From contig CP082962.1 of assembly GCA_021730285.1 (NCBI GenBank), forward strand, positions 248,001 through 312,000: DNA of 64,000 nucleotides, read 5' to 3'. The notes beneath the pieces are model-generated. The model ran no database searches, was not told where the DNA came from, and saw only the letters and a list, made by a program, of their open reading frames with translations. How positions within the stretch are numbered: the first letter of the stretch is position 1; the number at the start of each line of letters is the position of its first letter. Origin of the DNA: Desulfovibrio sp. JY. GTDB lineage: Bacteria; Desulfobacterota; Desulfovibrionia; Desulfovibrionales; Desulfovibrionaceae. A program made the translations under genes and the position numbers. Below are positions 25,544 through 33,708 of this stretch, in pieces.

Positions 25544-26930
25544 CCGGGGCGACGCCCGTGGGGCGTCGAGCGTGGTCATGGCGGCGGCTCTGGTCGGGCT
25601 CATGGCCGCCGCGGGCGTGGCCGTGGACCTCGGCCGCGTCTACGTGGCCCACAACAAGCTGCAAAACGCCGTGGACGCGGCCGCGCTGGCCGGCAGCCTC
25701 CAGCTTCCCGACGACCCGGACGTGGACAACGGCAAGGTTTCGCAGGCGGTCACGAGCAACCTGGCCGCCAACGACCCCGAGGCCACGGCCACCGAAATCG
25801 CCTCGGGCGGGGCCACCCGCAGCGTGTGCGTCACGGCCGAAGCCAACGTGGACATGACGCTGTCCAAGGTGGTGGGCCTCGACGCCACCACGGTCACGGC
25901 CGATGCCTGCGCCGGTTACAACGACATCGAGCTGGTCATGGTGCTCGACGCCACGGGCAGCATGCGGGGCACGCCCATCGCCAACGTCAAGGAGGCGGCG
26001 GCGAACCTGGTCGACCTCATCATGCCCGATTCCGGGGCCAACACCCGCTCCAAGATCGGGCTGGTCCCCTTCCAGGGCAAAGTCCGCATCGACGGCAACG
26101 ACCCGGTCACAGCCGAGCGGGACCCCGACGGCGTGGGGGCCGGCTGCCGCAATGCCGACGACACCTTAAACGACGGCAAGCTCAAGACCGAATACAGCGA
26201 CACCAGAAGCCGCAACTCCATTTTCTACGGCTACACCATCAGCGGCGTGAGCACCTATTACGACAAGACCTGCTCCGGCATGTCTCCCATCCGGGCCCTG
26301 TCCTCGGACAAGGATGCCATTCTCGACAATATCGACGCCATCAACGCCGGGGCCGTGACCTCGGGCACGCTCATCTCCGAGGGCATCAAGTGGGGCCATC
26401 GCGTGCTCTCGCCCGAGGCGCCCTACACCGAAGGCAACACGGACAAGAAGGTGCGCAAGATCATGATCGTGCTCACCGACGGCGACACCGAGGACGGACG
26501 TTGCGGCGGCCGCTACGCCTCGGCCTCCCGGACCATCAACTCCTACTGGACCAACGCCTACTTCGGCCAGGGACTCAAGCCCAACACATCGGGCTCGCCC
26601 TATTCCACCCTGTCCACGGCCACCGAAACCCTGGCCCAGATTCCCGACTGCGTCGACGGCGGCAAACTCAACCAGTTCGTCCTCGACGAAGCCGACGACG
26701 CCAAAAACGACGCCGACTATCCGGTGGAGATCTTCGCCATCCGCTTCGGCGATTCCGACGCCACGGACATAAGCCTCATGAAGCAGATCGCCTCGTCCAA
26801 GTCCGGCACCGACGACCATTATTACGACGCGCCGGACAGTTCCGACATCAAGGACATGTTCAAGAAGATCGGCCAGCAGCTCGGCCAGCGCCTCATGAGC
26901 AAGAAGGAAGCCACCACCGGCACGCCATAG
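25416..26930 (+). CDS. TadG-like pilin with von Willebrand A domain
   Basis: The start is uncertain. The ATG at 25416 (after AGGTGG) overlaps tadE by 128 bp, while in-frame GTG 25572 and ATG 25578 would give a shorter leader. The leader TNRGDARGASSVVMAAALVG and the following helix resemble TadE/TadG N-termini. A VWA domain spans about residues 165-490, with a MIDAS-like VLDATGSMRG (Asp-x-Thr-Gly-Ser) and IMIVLTDGDTEDG. A few cysteines (CRNAD, CSGM, CGG, CVDGG) could form disulfides. TadG is a pseudopilin-like factor required for Flp pilus biogenesis. The VWA domain suggests metal-dependent adhesion or protein contacts. Confidence 0.82.
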   Translation: MTTAPRSCRNTTTRGIPILSICLDRIRSRFRPRRPWLCRRQTNRGDARGASSVVMAAALVGLMAAAGVAVDLGRVYVAHNKLQNAVDAAALAGSLQLPDDPDVDNGKVSQAVTSNLAANDPEATATEIASGGATRSVCVTAEANVDMTLSKVVGLDATTVTADACAGYNDIELVMVLDATGSMRGTPIANVKEAAANLVDLIMPDSGANTRSKIGLVPFQGKVRIDGNDPVTAERDPDGVGAGCRNADDTLNDGKLKTEYSDTRSRNSIFYGYTISGVSTYYDKTCSGMSPIRALSSDKDAILDNIDAINAGAVTSGTLISEGIKWGHRVLSPEAPYTEGNTDKKVRKIMIVLTDGDTEDGRCGGRYASASRTINSYWTNAYFGQGLKPNTSGSPYSTLSTATETLAQIPDCVDGGKLNQFVLDEADDAKNDADYPVEIFAIRFGDSDATDISLMKQIASSKSGTDDHYYDAPDSSDIKDMFKKIGQQLGQRLMSKKEATTGTP

Positions 26931-26950
26931 CGCAACGCAGGAGCACGACC

Positions 26951-27457
26951 ATGTTCACGCCGCCTCCCCGCAACCAGTCCCCCTCCCGCCGCACGACGCG
27001 GCGGGAATCGGGCGCGACCGCCGTGGAATTCGCCATGGTGCTGCCCGTGCTGGTTCTCATGCTCCTTGGCATCATCGAAATCGCCAACATCCTGCGCATC
27101 CAGTTCACCCTGGAAAGCGCGGTCACCACCGTGGCCCACACCATCTCCCAAAACCCCGACATCACCAACCAGTCCGATGCCCAGAACCTTTTCACCAGCC
27201 ATCTGGCCGACTATGCGCCCCTGGTGCAGCAAAACACCGACACCCACGATCCGTCGGCCCCGCCGGCGCTGACCATGAGCCCGACCATCAGGCCGACGTG
27301 CAACTCGAGCGCCTGCACGCCGTTTCTCATTACGATCACCTACACCTACAGCGCGCTCTCCGCGCCCATGCAGCCCTTTTTCGACGGGCTGACCCTTTCG
27401 GCCTCGGCCCGCAAAAGCCCCGAGCCCAACACGAGCACCACGCTGGTTGCCAAGTAA
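26951..27457 (+). CDS. Second TadE-family minor pilin
   Basis: The ATG at 26951 follows CAGGAGCACGACC, 20 bp after the TadG stop. The 168-residue product has an Arg-rich leader, then ESGATAVEFAMVLPVLVLML, the classical TadE/F junction with the Glu at +5 of the mature pilin. The rest is predicted to be extracytoplasmic and contains a CNSSAC pair. It is likely TadF or a second TadE. The three pilin genes and the next small gene form a plus-strand operon. Confidence 0.88.
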   Translation: MFTPPPRNQSPSRRTTRRESGATAVEFAMVLPVLVLMLLGIIEIANILRIQFTLESAVTTVAHTISQNPDITNQSDAQNLFTSHLADYAPLVQQNTDTHDPSAPPALTMSPTIRPTCNSSACTPFLITITYTYSALSAPMQPFFDGLTLSASARKSPEPNTSTTLVAK

Positions 27458-27483
27458 AAGCCCCGCACCGGAGGAAACACCCC

Positions 27484-27810
27484 ATGAAAAAAATCTCCAT
27501 CGCCCTGGCGGCGGCCATCGTCCTGACCCTGACCGGGCTGGCCCCGGCCGCCACGACCAAGGCCAGCGTGGTCAACTTCTACAATGCCTACCTGACCCTG
27601 GTCAGTTCCAGCGACTACGTGCCCTTGTCGCGGGATACGCCCGAGGCTTTCGACGCCAAGTTCGACGCCATCGCCAGGGACACCGGCTTCGAGGATGCCG
27701 CAGCCGCCCTGGCCGCCGGCGAAGACTATGCCGCCGACGCCGAGGTGGCCGCCCTGCGCAAGGCCGTGGCCGACAAGATTCTCGAGCAGTATGCGCCGTA
27801 CAAGGAATGA
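27484..27810 (+). CDS. Small exported protein in tad locus (108 aa)
   Basis: The ATG at 27484 follows CCGGAGGAAACACCCC. A signal peptide ends near APA-A (residue 22). The mature part is about 85 residues, acidic and Ala-rich with predicted helices (NFYNAYLTLVSSSDYVPL, AALRKAVADKILEQYAPYKE). No domain is recognised. Its place as the last gene of the pilin operon suggests a periplasmic assembly factor, by inference only. Confidence 0.78.
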   Translation: MKKISIALAAAIVLTLTGLAPAATTKASVVNFYNAYLTLVSSSDYVPLSRDTPEAFDAKFDAIARDTGFEDAAAALAAGEDYAADAEVAALRKAVADKILEQYAPYKE

Positions 27811-28164
27811 CGCCGGGGACGTCCCAAAGGAATCCTGCCCAACCGCTGGTTGGCCGGCCCGGGAGCGGGTGCGGCCGCCACGCGCGGCGCATATTTGAAG
27901 AATACGCCTTCGTGTCCGCCACACCCGTCCCCGGCCCTGTCAACCCATCTCATACCCTTGAGCAATCTCCGCCTGTGACGGCGCCCTGAGCCCATCGCCT
28001 TTTGCCCTTCTCACAAATATTGCATCATTTCCGAAAAATAACGTGTATTTTCAGGCAGCACCGAGTGAAACGCCCCTGCCCCCTTTGAAAGTTTTTGAAA
28101 GGGGGTCCAGGGGGGAAACTTTTTTCAAAAAGTTTCCCCCCTGGCGGCCGTTCGCATTGGAGCA
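27811..28164. terminator. Converging gap with long hairpin at 28107-28144
   Basis: The hairpin has CCAGGGGGGAAAC-type arms around a TTTTTTCAAAAA centre and is preceded by its CCCCCTTTGAAAGTTTTTGAAAGGGGG companion. It lies between the converging pilin operon and the TadC operon and likely stops both. Nothing else was identified in this 354-bp gap. Confidence 0.6.
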
Positions 28165-28536
28165 TCAGAACAGACGTGAAAACGCCGCGACAAGGGCCGC
28201 CAGGCGTCCCGAAGCCAACGCCAGCCCGACGAGGGCCACCACCGCGAACAGCATGATCCGCAGGGCCAGGCGGCGGGCCAGGAAGCTGCCGGCGAATCCG
28301 GCGCCCAGGCGCGGGGCCGGGATGATGTTTTCGGCGCGCAGCAGCCGGTAGAGGCCGACAACGGCCGCCAAGCACACGACCAGGGCCAGCAGGTTGTCGA
28401 GGTTGTGGAAGAAACCCGAAAGTCCCCGCGCCGCGTCCACAGCCTGATGCGCGTTGCCGGACAGGGCGTCGGCAATGCCCTGCCCTTTTCCCTGCAGCTC
28501 CCCGACGGAGCGCATGACGTCGTCCGCGCCGGCCAT
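28165..28536 (-). CDS. Small two-helix membrane protein at end of tad operon
   Basis: Two ATGs follow AGGAGG; the one at 28536 has the better spacing (8 bp). The 123-residue product begins with an amphipathic helical part and has two transmembrane helices (NLLALVVCLAAVVGLYRLL and IMLFAVVALVGLALASG) linked by a basic loop. It starts 12 bp after the tadC stop and is probably the last gene of the minus tad operon. Function is unknown. Confidence 0.75.
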   Translation of the reverse strand: MAGADDVMRSVGELQGKGQGIADALSGNAHQAVDAARGLSGFFHNLDNLLALVVCLAAVVGLYRLLRAENIIPAPRLGAGFAGSFLARRLALRIMLFAVVALVGLALASGRLAALVAAFSRLF

Positions 28537-28548
28537 GTCCATCGCCTC

Positions 28549-29493
28549 CTAACGATTGATGTTGCCGAACATCCGCATGAGGCTGATGGCCGCCGGTCCC
28601 AGGATCACGATCAATAGCGTGGGGAAGATAAAAAGGATGAGGGGGAAAAGCAGCTTGACCGGCAGCTTGGCGGCCATTTCCTCGGCCAGCTGGAACCGCT
28701 TGGTGCGCATGGAATCGGCGTAGACCCGCAGGGTCTGGGCAATGGAGGTGCCGAACATGTCGGTCTGGATGAGCATGGCCACAAGGCTGCCCATGTCCTC
28801 GAGCCCCACCCGGGACGACAGGTTTCGCAGCGCCTCCCGCCGCGATTTGCCGGCCCGCAGCTCCAGGGTCAAAAGCCGCAACTCGGAACTCAAAATCGGC
28901 TCCTTGGGGGCCAGCTCCAGGCATACCCGGTACATGGCGGCGTCAAGGCCCATGCCCGCCTCGACGCAGACCACGAGCAGGTCCAGGGCGTCGGGCAGGC
29001 CGTGCTGGATGGCCTTCTGGCGCTTTTTCACCCGCGAATCGAGCACGATCCCCGGCAGGTAGAATCCCCCGGCCACGCAGGCCAGGGCCGCGAGCATCTT
29101 GTACTGGGCCGGAACCCGGCCCGACATGGCCAGAAGCACACCCACGAGAAGCCCGACCATGGCCGCGCCGACCTTGATGCCCCAGTAGATTTCCACGGCC
29201 CCGGGCTGGCGGAACCCGGCGTGGATCAGGGTCGTGCGCGTCTTGGAAAGCTCCTTGGCCTCCTTGGGCTTGACCGCCTCGCCAAAGCGGGAGGCCATGC
29301 CCCGGGCCAGCCCGACCAGCCAGCCGAAGACCCCCGGCCGGCGACCGCCCCCCGGCTCGACCGGACGCAGCATGGCCATGGCCCGCTCGGCGATCTCCCG
29401 GCGCTGCTCGCGCTCGTCGCGCAGGACCATGACGGCGTACACGAAAAAGCCGACGCTGGCGGAAACGAGCAGGGAGATAAGCACAAGTTGCAT
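28549..29493 (-). CDS. tadC: Tad pilus inner-membrane protein TadC
   Basis: This 314-residue protein has an N-terminal membrane helix, a basic region, two helices about residues 105-160, a cytoplasmic T2SSF domain (DALDLLVVCVEAGMGLDAAMYRV, LRLLTLELRAGKSRREALRNLSSRVG) and a final helix pair. This is the standard TadC layout. Together with TadB it forms the inner-membrane platform of the Flp pilus machine. It follows tadB by 7 bp. Confidence 0.92.
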   Translation of the reverse strand: MQLVLISLLVSASVGFFVYAVMVLRDEREQRREIAERAMAMLRPVEPGGGRRPGVFGWLVGLARGMASRFGEAVKPKEAKELSKTRTTLIHAGFRQPGAVEIYWGIKVGAAMVGLLVGVLLAMSGRVPAQYKMLAALACVAGGFYLPGIVLDSRVKKRQKAIQHGLPDALDLLVVCVEAGMGLDAAMYRVCLELAPKEPILSSELRLLTLELRAGKSRREALRNLSSRVGLEDMGSLVAMLIQTDMFGTSIAQTLRVYADSMRTKRFQLAEEMAAKLPVKLLFPLILFIFPTLLIVILGPAAISLMRMFGNINR

Positions 29494-29500
29494 AACGGCC

Positions 29501-30484
29501 TCAGACCTCGATGCGGACCATCTTGCGGATGACCAGGATGCCCATGGTCATAAGCCCCATGACGAGATAGATCAGGATGCGGCCCAAAGGCTCGGTGAAA
29601 AGCAGGTTCAGGTAGCCGGGATTGAGCATCTGCACCGCGCCGCACACGAAAAACGGCAGCAGGCACAGGACCCAGGCCGCCATGCGCCCCTCGGCCGAAA
29701 GCACCCGGATGCGCCCCTTGAGCTTGAGCCGCTCGCGGATGAGCCAGGCGATGTTGCCGACGATCTCGGCCAGGTTGCCGCCGGTTTCGTTCTGGATCTT
29801 GACCGAGATCACAAAGAAGTTGAGGTCCGGGCAGTCCACCCGGTCCATGAGGTTGTCCAGGGCCACGGCCACGCCCATGCCGAAGTTGATCTCCTCCATG
29901 GTCGTCTGGAACTCGCCCCGGATGGGCTCGGCGAATTCGCTGACCACCATGCCCATGCCGCTGGTGAACGTGTGCCCGGCCCGAAGCGCCCGGCCCACGA
30001 GCTCCAGGGCCTCGGGCAACTGGCGCTCGAATTCCTGCATGCGCCGGGCCTTGCGCATGGCGATCCACTTGAAGGGCATAAGCCCCAGCCCGATGCCGAC
30101 GGCCAGGCACACAAACGTGTTTTGCGCGTAGAGCGACGCCGCCGCATAGCCCGTTGTCGCAAGGACCAGCGACAGCAGGACGAAGATGCCAAGCGGCGCC
30201 TCGATGTCCGCCTGGGCCAGCATCTTGTCCATGCGCCGGCTCCAGGCCTGGCGCGACAGGAAGACGTCCAGCCAGCGCAGCCCGCTCATCTCGTGGCGCT
30301 TGACCAGATCGCCGGCCACATCCGCCGCCGCGTCAGAGCCGCGCGTCGCCGCCCGGATGCGCCGGGCCAGCTCCTTGCCGCTCTTGTCCGTCAGCCGGCG
30401 CACCACGAAGACCGCGGCCACGAACACGTAGACCAGCGACAACAGCCAGGCCAGCGACAAAATGCTCGGCGGTCCCTCGGTCAT
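29501..30484 (-). CDS. tadB: Tad pilus inner-membrane protein TadB
   Basis: This 327-residue protein has an N-terminal helix, a helix pair around residues 95-140, the T2SSF domain (QLPEALELVGRALRAGHTFTSGMGMVV, FNFG-like EEINFGMGVAVALDNLMDRV, ISVKIQNETGGNLAEIV) and a C-terminal helix pair. This is the TadB pattern. It sits between tadA (60 bp upstream) and tadC and partners TadC in the assembly platform. Confidence 0.92.
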   Translation of the reverse strand: MTEGPPSILSLAWLLSLVYVFVAAVFVVRRLTDKSGKELARRIRAATRGSDAAADVAGDLVKRHEMSGLRWLDVFLSRQAWSRRMDKMLAQADIEAPLGIFVLLSLVLATTGYAAASLYAQNTFVCLAVGIGLGLMPFKWIAMRKARRMQEFERQLPEALELVGRALRAGHTFTSGMGMVVSEFAEPIRGEFQTTMEEINFGMGVAVALDNLMDRVDCPDLNFFVISVKIQNETGGNLAEIVGNIAWLIRERLKLKGRIRVLSAEGRMAAWVLCLLPFFVCGAVQMLNPGYLNLLFTEPLGRILIYLVMGLMTMGILVIRKMVRIEV

Positions 30485-30544
30485 AAGCGGCCCTCCCTTC
30501 CGGTGCGCGGGGCGCGTTGCGGCGGCATACGCTCCCCTGGCGAA

Positions 30545-31915
30545 TCAGCTCTCGACAATGTTTCGCGGGTCGAACACGCCGTTTGCCATCCGGATACCCT
30601 TGGACTCGAACTTGGCCGCGAACTTCGGCCGGATGCCCCGGGCCAAAAAAGCGCCCTTGACCTTGCCGTCGGCCGTGACCCCGCGCTGCTCGAAGGCAAA
30701 AATCTCCTGCATGGTGATGACCTCGCCTTCCATGCCGGTCAGCTCCTGAAAGCTGACAAGCTTTCTGCTGCCGTCGGAAAAACGCGAAATCTGGATGATC
30801 ACGTCCACGGCCGAGGCGATGTAGCGCTTGAGCGAGAGCGCCGAAATGGTCAGCCCGGCCATGGCCACCAGCGTCTCCAGACGCATGAGGGCGTCGCGCG
30901 GGGTGTTGGCGTGCAGCGTGGCCAGCGACCCGTCGTGGCCGGTATTCATGGCCTGCAGCATGTCGAGGGCCTCGGCCCCGCGCACCTCGCCGACGATGAT
31001 GCGGTCCGGGCGCATGCGCAGACAGTTGCGCACCAGATCGCGCTGGGTCACCTCGCCGCGCCCCTCGATATTGGGCGGACGCGATTCCAGACGCACCACA
31101 TGGTCCTGCTTGAGCTGCAACTCGGCCGCGTCCTCCACGGTCACGATGCGCTCGTCATGGGGAATGAACCCGGACAGGCAGTTGAGCATGGTCGTCTTGC
31201 CCGTGCCCGTGCCGCCGGAAATGAGGATGTTGAGCCGGGCCAGGACAATGCCCTGCAACACCTCGGCGATGTCGCGGGTCATGGCCCGAAACCGTATCAG
31301 GTCCTCGATGGTCAGCTTTTCCTTGGCGAACTTGCGGATGGAAAGCGCCGGACCGTCGATGGCCAGCGGCGGAATGATGGCGTTGACGCGCGAGCCGTCG
31401 GGCAGGCGCGCGTCCACCATGGGCGAGGATTCGTCCACGCGACGGCCCACCCGGGACACGATGCGGTCGATGATCTTCTTTAAGTGGTCGTTGTCCTTGA
31501 AGCGCGATTCGGTGAGCACCAGCTTGCCGGAGCGCTCCACGTAGATCTGGCGGTAGGAGTTGACCAGGATGTCGTTGACGCTCGGGTCCTTGAGAAAGGG
31601 CTCCAAGGGGCCAAGGCCGAGCATCTCGTCCTTGACCTCGTTTATCATCCGCTCGCGCTCGACCTGATTGAGCGGCGTCTGGGAAAACTCGTCGCGCAAC
31701 AGCCGCTCGACCAGCTTGCCGATCTCCCCGCTGATGGCCACGGCATCCAGCGTGTCGAGCAGCGACAAATCGATCAGGTCGATCAGCCGGTCATGGATGC
31801 GGGTCTTGATCTCGTAATACTCGTCAACGGCAACGCCCGGCTCCTTGCGCTCCGTCGCGGCGGACATCCCGGGCCGCTGCCCCTGCCGCATAAGCGGCGT
31901 TCTTCCGCGTTCCAT
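30545..31915 (-). CDS. tadA: Tad pilus assembly ATPase TadA/CpaF
   Basis: The ATG at 31915 is the chosen start (456 residues); the frame extends to 32068 but that part is the repeat-rich leader. The N-terminal domain has [21 protein letters not shown]. The ATPase core has Walker [15 protein letters not shown], an Asp box with VTVEDAAEL, Walker [16 protein letters not shown] and a His box GSLATLHAN. It is a secretion-type ATPase powering Flp pilus extension in the cytoplasm. It is separated from cpaE by 272 bp of tandem hairpins, which is unusual inside an operon. Confidence 0.93.
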   Translation of the reverse strand: MERGRTPLMRQGQRPGMSAATERKEPGVAVDEYYEIKTRIHDRLIDLIDLSLLDTLDAVAISGEIGKLVERLLRDEFSQTPLNQVERERMINEVKDEMLGLGPLEPFLKDPSVNDILVNSYRQIYVERSGKLVLTESRFKDNDHLKKIIDRIVSRVGRRVDESSPMVDARLPDGSRVNAIIPPLAIDGPALSIRKFAKEKLTIEDLIRFRAMTRDIAEVLQGIVLARLNILISGGTGTGKTTMLNCLSGFIPHDERIVTVEDAAELQLKQDHVVRLESRPPNIEGRGEVTQRDLVRNCLRMRPDRIIVGEVRGAEALDMLQAMNTGHDGSLATLHANTPRDALMRLETLVAMAGLTISALSLKRYIASAVDVIIQISRFSDGSRKLVSFQELTGMEGEVITMQEIFAFEQRGVTADGKVKGAFLARGIRPKFAAKFESKGIRMANGVFDPRNIVES

Positions 31916-31943
31916 ACTCACGTGGCGTGCCTGCCTCCGGCGG

Positions 31944-32177
31944 CCAGGGGAGGCTCCGCCTCCCCTGGACCCCACCGCCAGAAGGGGCGTTGCCCCTTCT
32001 GGACTTCCCCACCGGGGGGCCGAGGGCCCCCCGGTCCCCCCATATAGGGGGTTAATAACGACCACCATTACAGCCGATGCCGTTTATCTCTACCGTATCC
32101 GCGACATCCCAACAACAACCCCGTCAAAGGGAGCCGGGGGAAATCCCCCCGGGAGGGAGGGGCGACGCCCCTCCCGG
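31944..32177. repeat. Tandem GC-rich hairpins in the tadA leader
   Basis: Three 25-nt perfect hairpins follow each other: 31944-31968, 31978-32002 and 32011-32035. A CCCCC-N6-GGGGG hairpin (32036-32051) follows. Further on are CCGGGGGAAATCCCCCCGG and GGGAGGGG-type hairpins at 32133-32177. The first module is identical to 57850-57874. They lie in the 5' leader of tadA, downstream of cpaE. Confidence 0.8.
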
Positions 32178-32187
32178 ATCTTACTTG

Positions 32188-33357
32188 CTACTTGCGGCCG
32201 GTAAGGCGTTTGAGGCCAAAGAGGCCCTTTTTGCGTTCCGGTTCCGGGACCGGGGGGGCCAGGGCCCGGGCCAGGTCGGCCAGGGACCGGGTGACTGGGG
32301 CCTTGGGCGCGGTTTCGAGCAGCGTCTTGCCCTGGTTTATGGCCGCGAGCGTGGTCGGGTAATCGTTTGGCACCTGCCAGAAAACCGGCAGGGAAAGCGC
32401 CTTTTCCATGTCCTCCACCACCAGGTCGCTGTCGCGCAGGTGGCGGTTGACCACGATCTTAAGTTTCTCATCGAGCCCGGCCTCGGCCTGCCGGATATTG
32501 TCCAGGAAGCGGCGCACGTTGGCCAGGCAGGGCAGGTTCTGGACGCACACAAGCACGATGGCGTCGGAAATGTCCATGACCTTGAGGGTGATTTCGTCGA
32601 GGTACATGCCGAGATCGATGACCACGGTATCGAAGATCTGGCGCATGAGCTCCAGGAGCTTGGAGATGTTCTCGGGCGTGGCCATCTGGAGGTCGTCGAG
32701 CCGGCTTGGCGGGGCCAGGAGGTAGAGCCCCGAGGGATGGCGCGACATGACGCTCATGAGGTAGGTGGCGTCGAGCCGGCTGATGTTGCCGAGCACTTCT
32801 CCCCAATGGTATTTGGGGGTGATGTCCAGAAACAGCTGGGCCTCGCCGAAGGGCAGGTTCATGTCCACGAGGGCCACCGAGGCCCCGGGCCGCAGCGTCA
32901 GGCAGGCGGCGGCGATATTGACCGCGGCGGTGGTGGTGCCCACGCCCCCCTTGGCCCCGAAGACGTCGATGATGCTGCCGTGCTTGCCGCTCATGGGGCC
33001 AAGCCGGCTTTCCAGGCGGGTTTTGAGCCGCCACAGCGCCATGCGGACTTCCTCGTGGCTGACGGGCTGGGGAAAAAATTCGCGCACGCCCTGGCGCATG
33101 AGCCGCATGAGGATTTCGGCGTCGTAGGTTTGGGCCGTCAGGAACACCTCGCGTTCGCCCCGCCGGGCCACGGTCTCGGCCAGTACCTCCAGGGCTTCCT
33201 CGCCACCGTCCGGGTCGAGCTCGCACACGAGCAGTTCGGCGAACTCCTCGCCGTCGCCGATCACCTCGAAATCGCCGTCCTCGGACAGGCACTCCTCGAA
33301 AGCCCTTCGCGCGGGCGAGGCGGCCATGTCCAGGAACACCGTGAGTTTGTCGCGCAT
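32188..33357 (-). CDS. cpaE: Tad pilus localisation ATPase CpaE/TadZ
   Basis: This 389-residue protein has an N-terminal receiver-like domain (about 1-118) that lacks a clear acidic pair, and a ParA/MinD-type ATPase domain (about 127-370). The deviant Walker A is FGAKGGVGTTTAAVNIA and Walker B is DTVVIDLGMYL. TadZ/CpaE proteins position the pilus machine at a pole. The tail is rich in Lys (RKKGLFGLKRLTGRK). It lies 30 bp downstream of the small lipoprotein gene. Confidence 0.92.
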   Translation of the reverse strand: MRDKLTVFLDMAASPARRAFEECLSEDGDFEVIGDGEEFAELLVCELDPDGGEEALEVLAETVARRGEREVFLTAQTYDAEILMRLMRQGVREFFPQPVSHEEVRMALWRLKTRLESRLGPMSGKHGSIIDVFGAKGGVGTTTAAVNIAAACLTLRPGASVALVDMNLPFGEAQLFLDITPKYHWGEVLGNISRLDATYLMSVMSRHPSGLYLLAPPSRLDDLQMATPENISKLLELMRQIFDTVVIDLGMYLDEITLKVMDISDAIVLVCVQNLPCLANVRRFLDNIRQAEAGLDEKLKIVVNRHLRDSDLVVEDMEKALSLPVFWQVPNDYPTTLAAINQGKTLLETAPKAPVTRSLADLARALAPPVPEPERKKGLFGLKRLTGRK

Positions 33358-33387
33358 GCTCGTGTCCTCGCAGGACTTGCTGCAGCC

Positions 33388-33660
33388 CTACTGCCCCTTG
33401 GCGATGTTGAGGATCGGATTGGAGGCGGTCTCTTTTTCCGTCGGCTTGGCCTGCTGGTAACGGTCGTAAGCCATGGCCGCCTTTTCCCCGTCCATGCCGA
33501 CCACGGGCGTATCGTCGCCGGCCGTGGGGTCGATTTTCTGGTTGTCGAACACGGCATGGAACGACTTGCCGTAGTCCCAGTTCTGGGTCTTGTCCGCCTG
33601 GCAGCCGGCCAGGAGGCCGAAAAGGGCGAGAAACGCCAGCATTGCCGTCATGCGGTACAT
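33388..33660 (-). CDS. Small lipoprotein of the tad operon (90 aa)
   Basis: The ATG at 33660 begins a 90-residue product with a lipobox LLAGC (Cys near residue 20). The mature part carries NWDYGKSFHAVFDNQKIDPTA and GMDGEKAAMAYDRYQQ, a pattern shared by short Flp/Tad locus lipoproteins found between the secretin and CpaE. It probably helps the secretin at the outer membrane, in the place of CpaD/TadD-type pilots. Function is inferred from position. Confidence 0.8.
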   Translation of the reverse strand: MYRMTAMLAFLALFGLLAGCQADKTQNWDYGKSFHAVFDNQKIDPTAGDDTPVVGMDGEKAAMAYDRYQQAKPTEKETASNPILNIAKGQ

Positions 33661-33708
33661 GGGAGCCTCCTGCCGGATGAATCCGGATGCGGCGGGGAAC
33701 CGCCGTTG

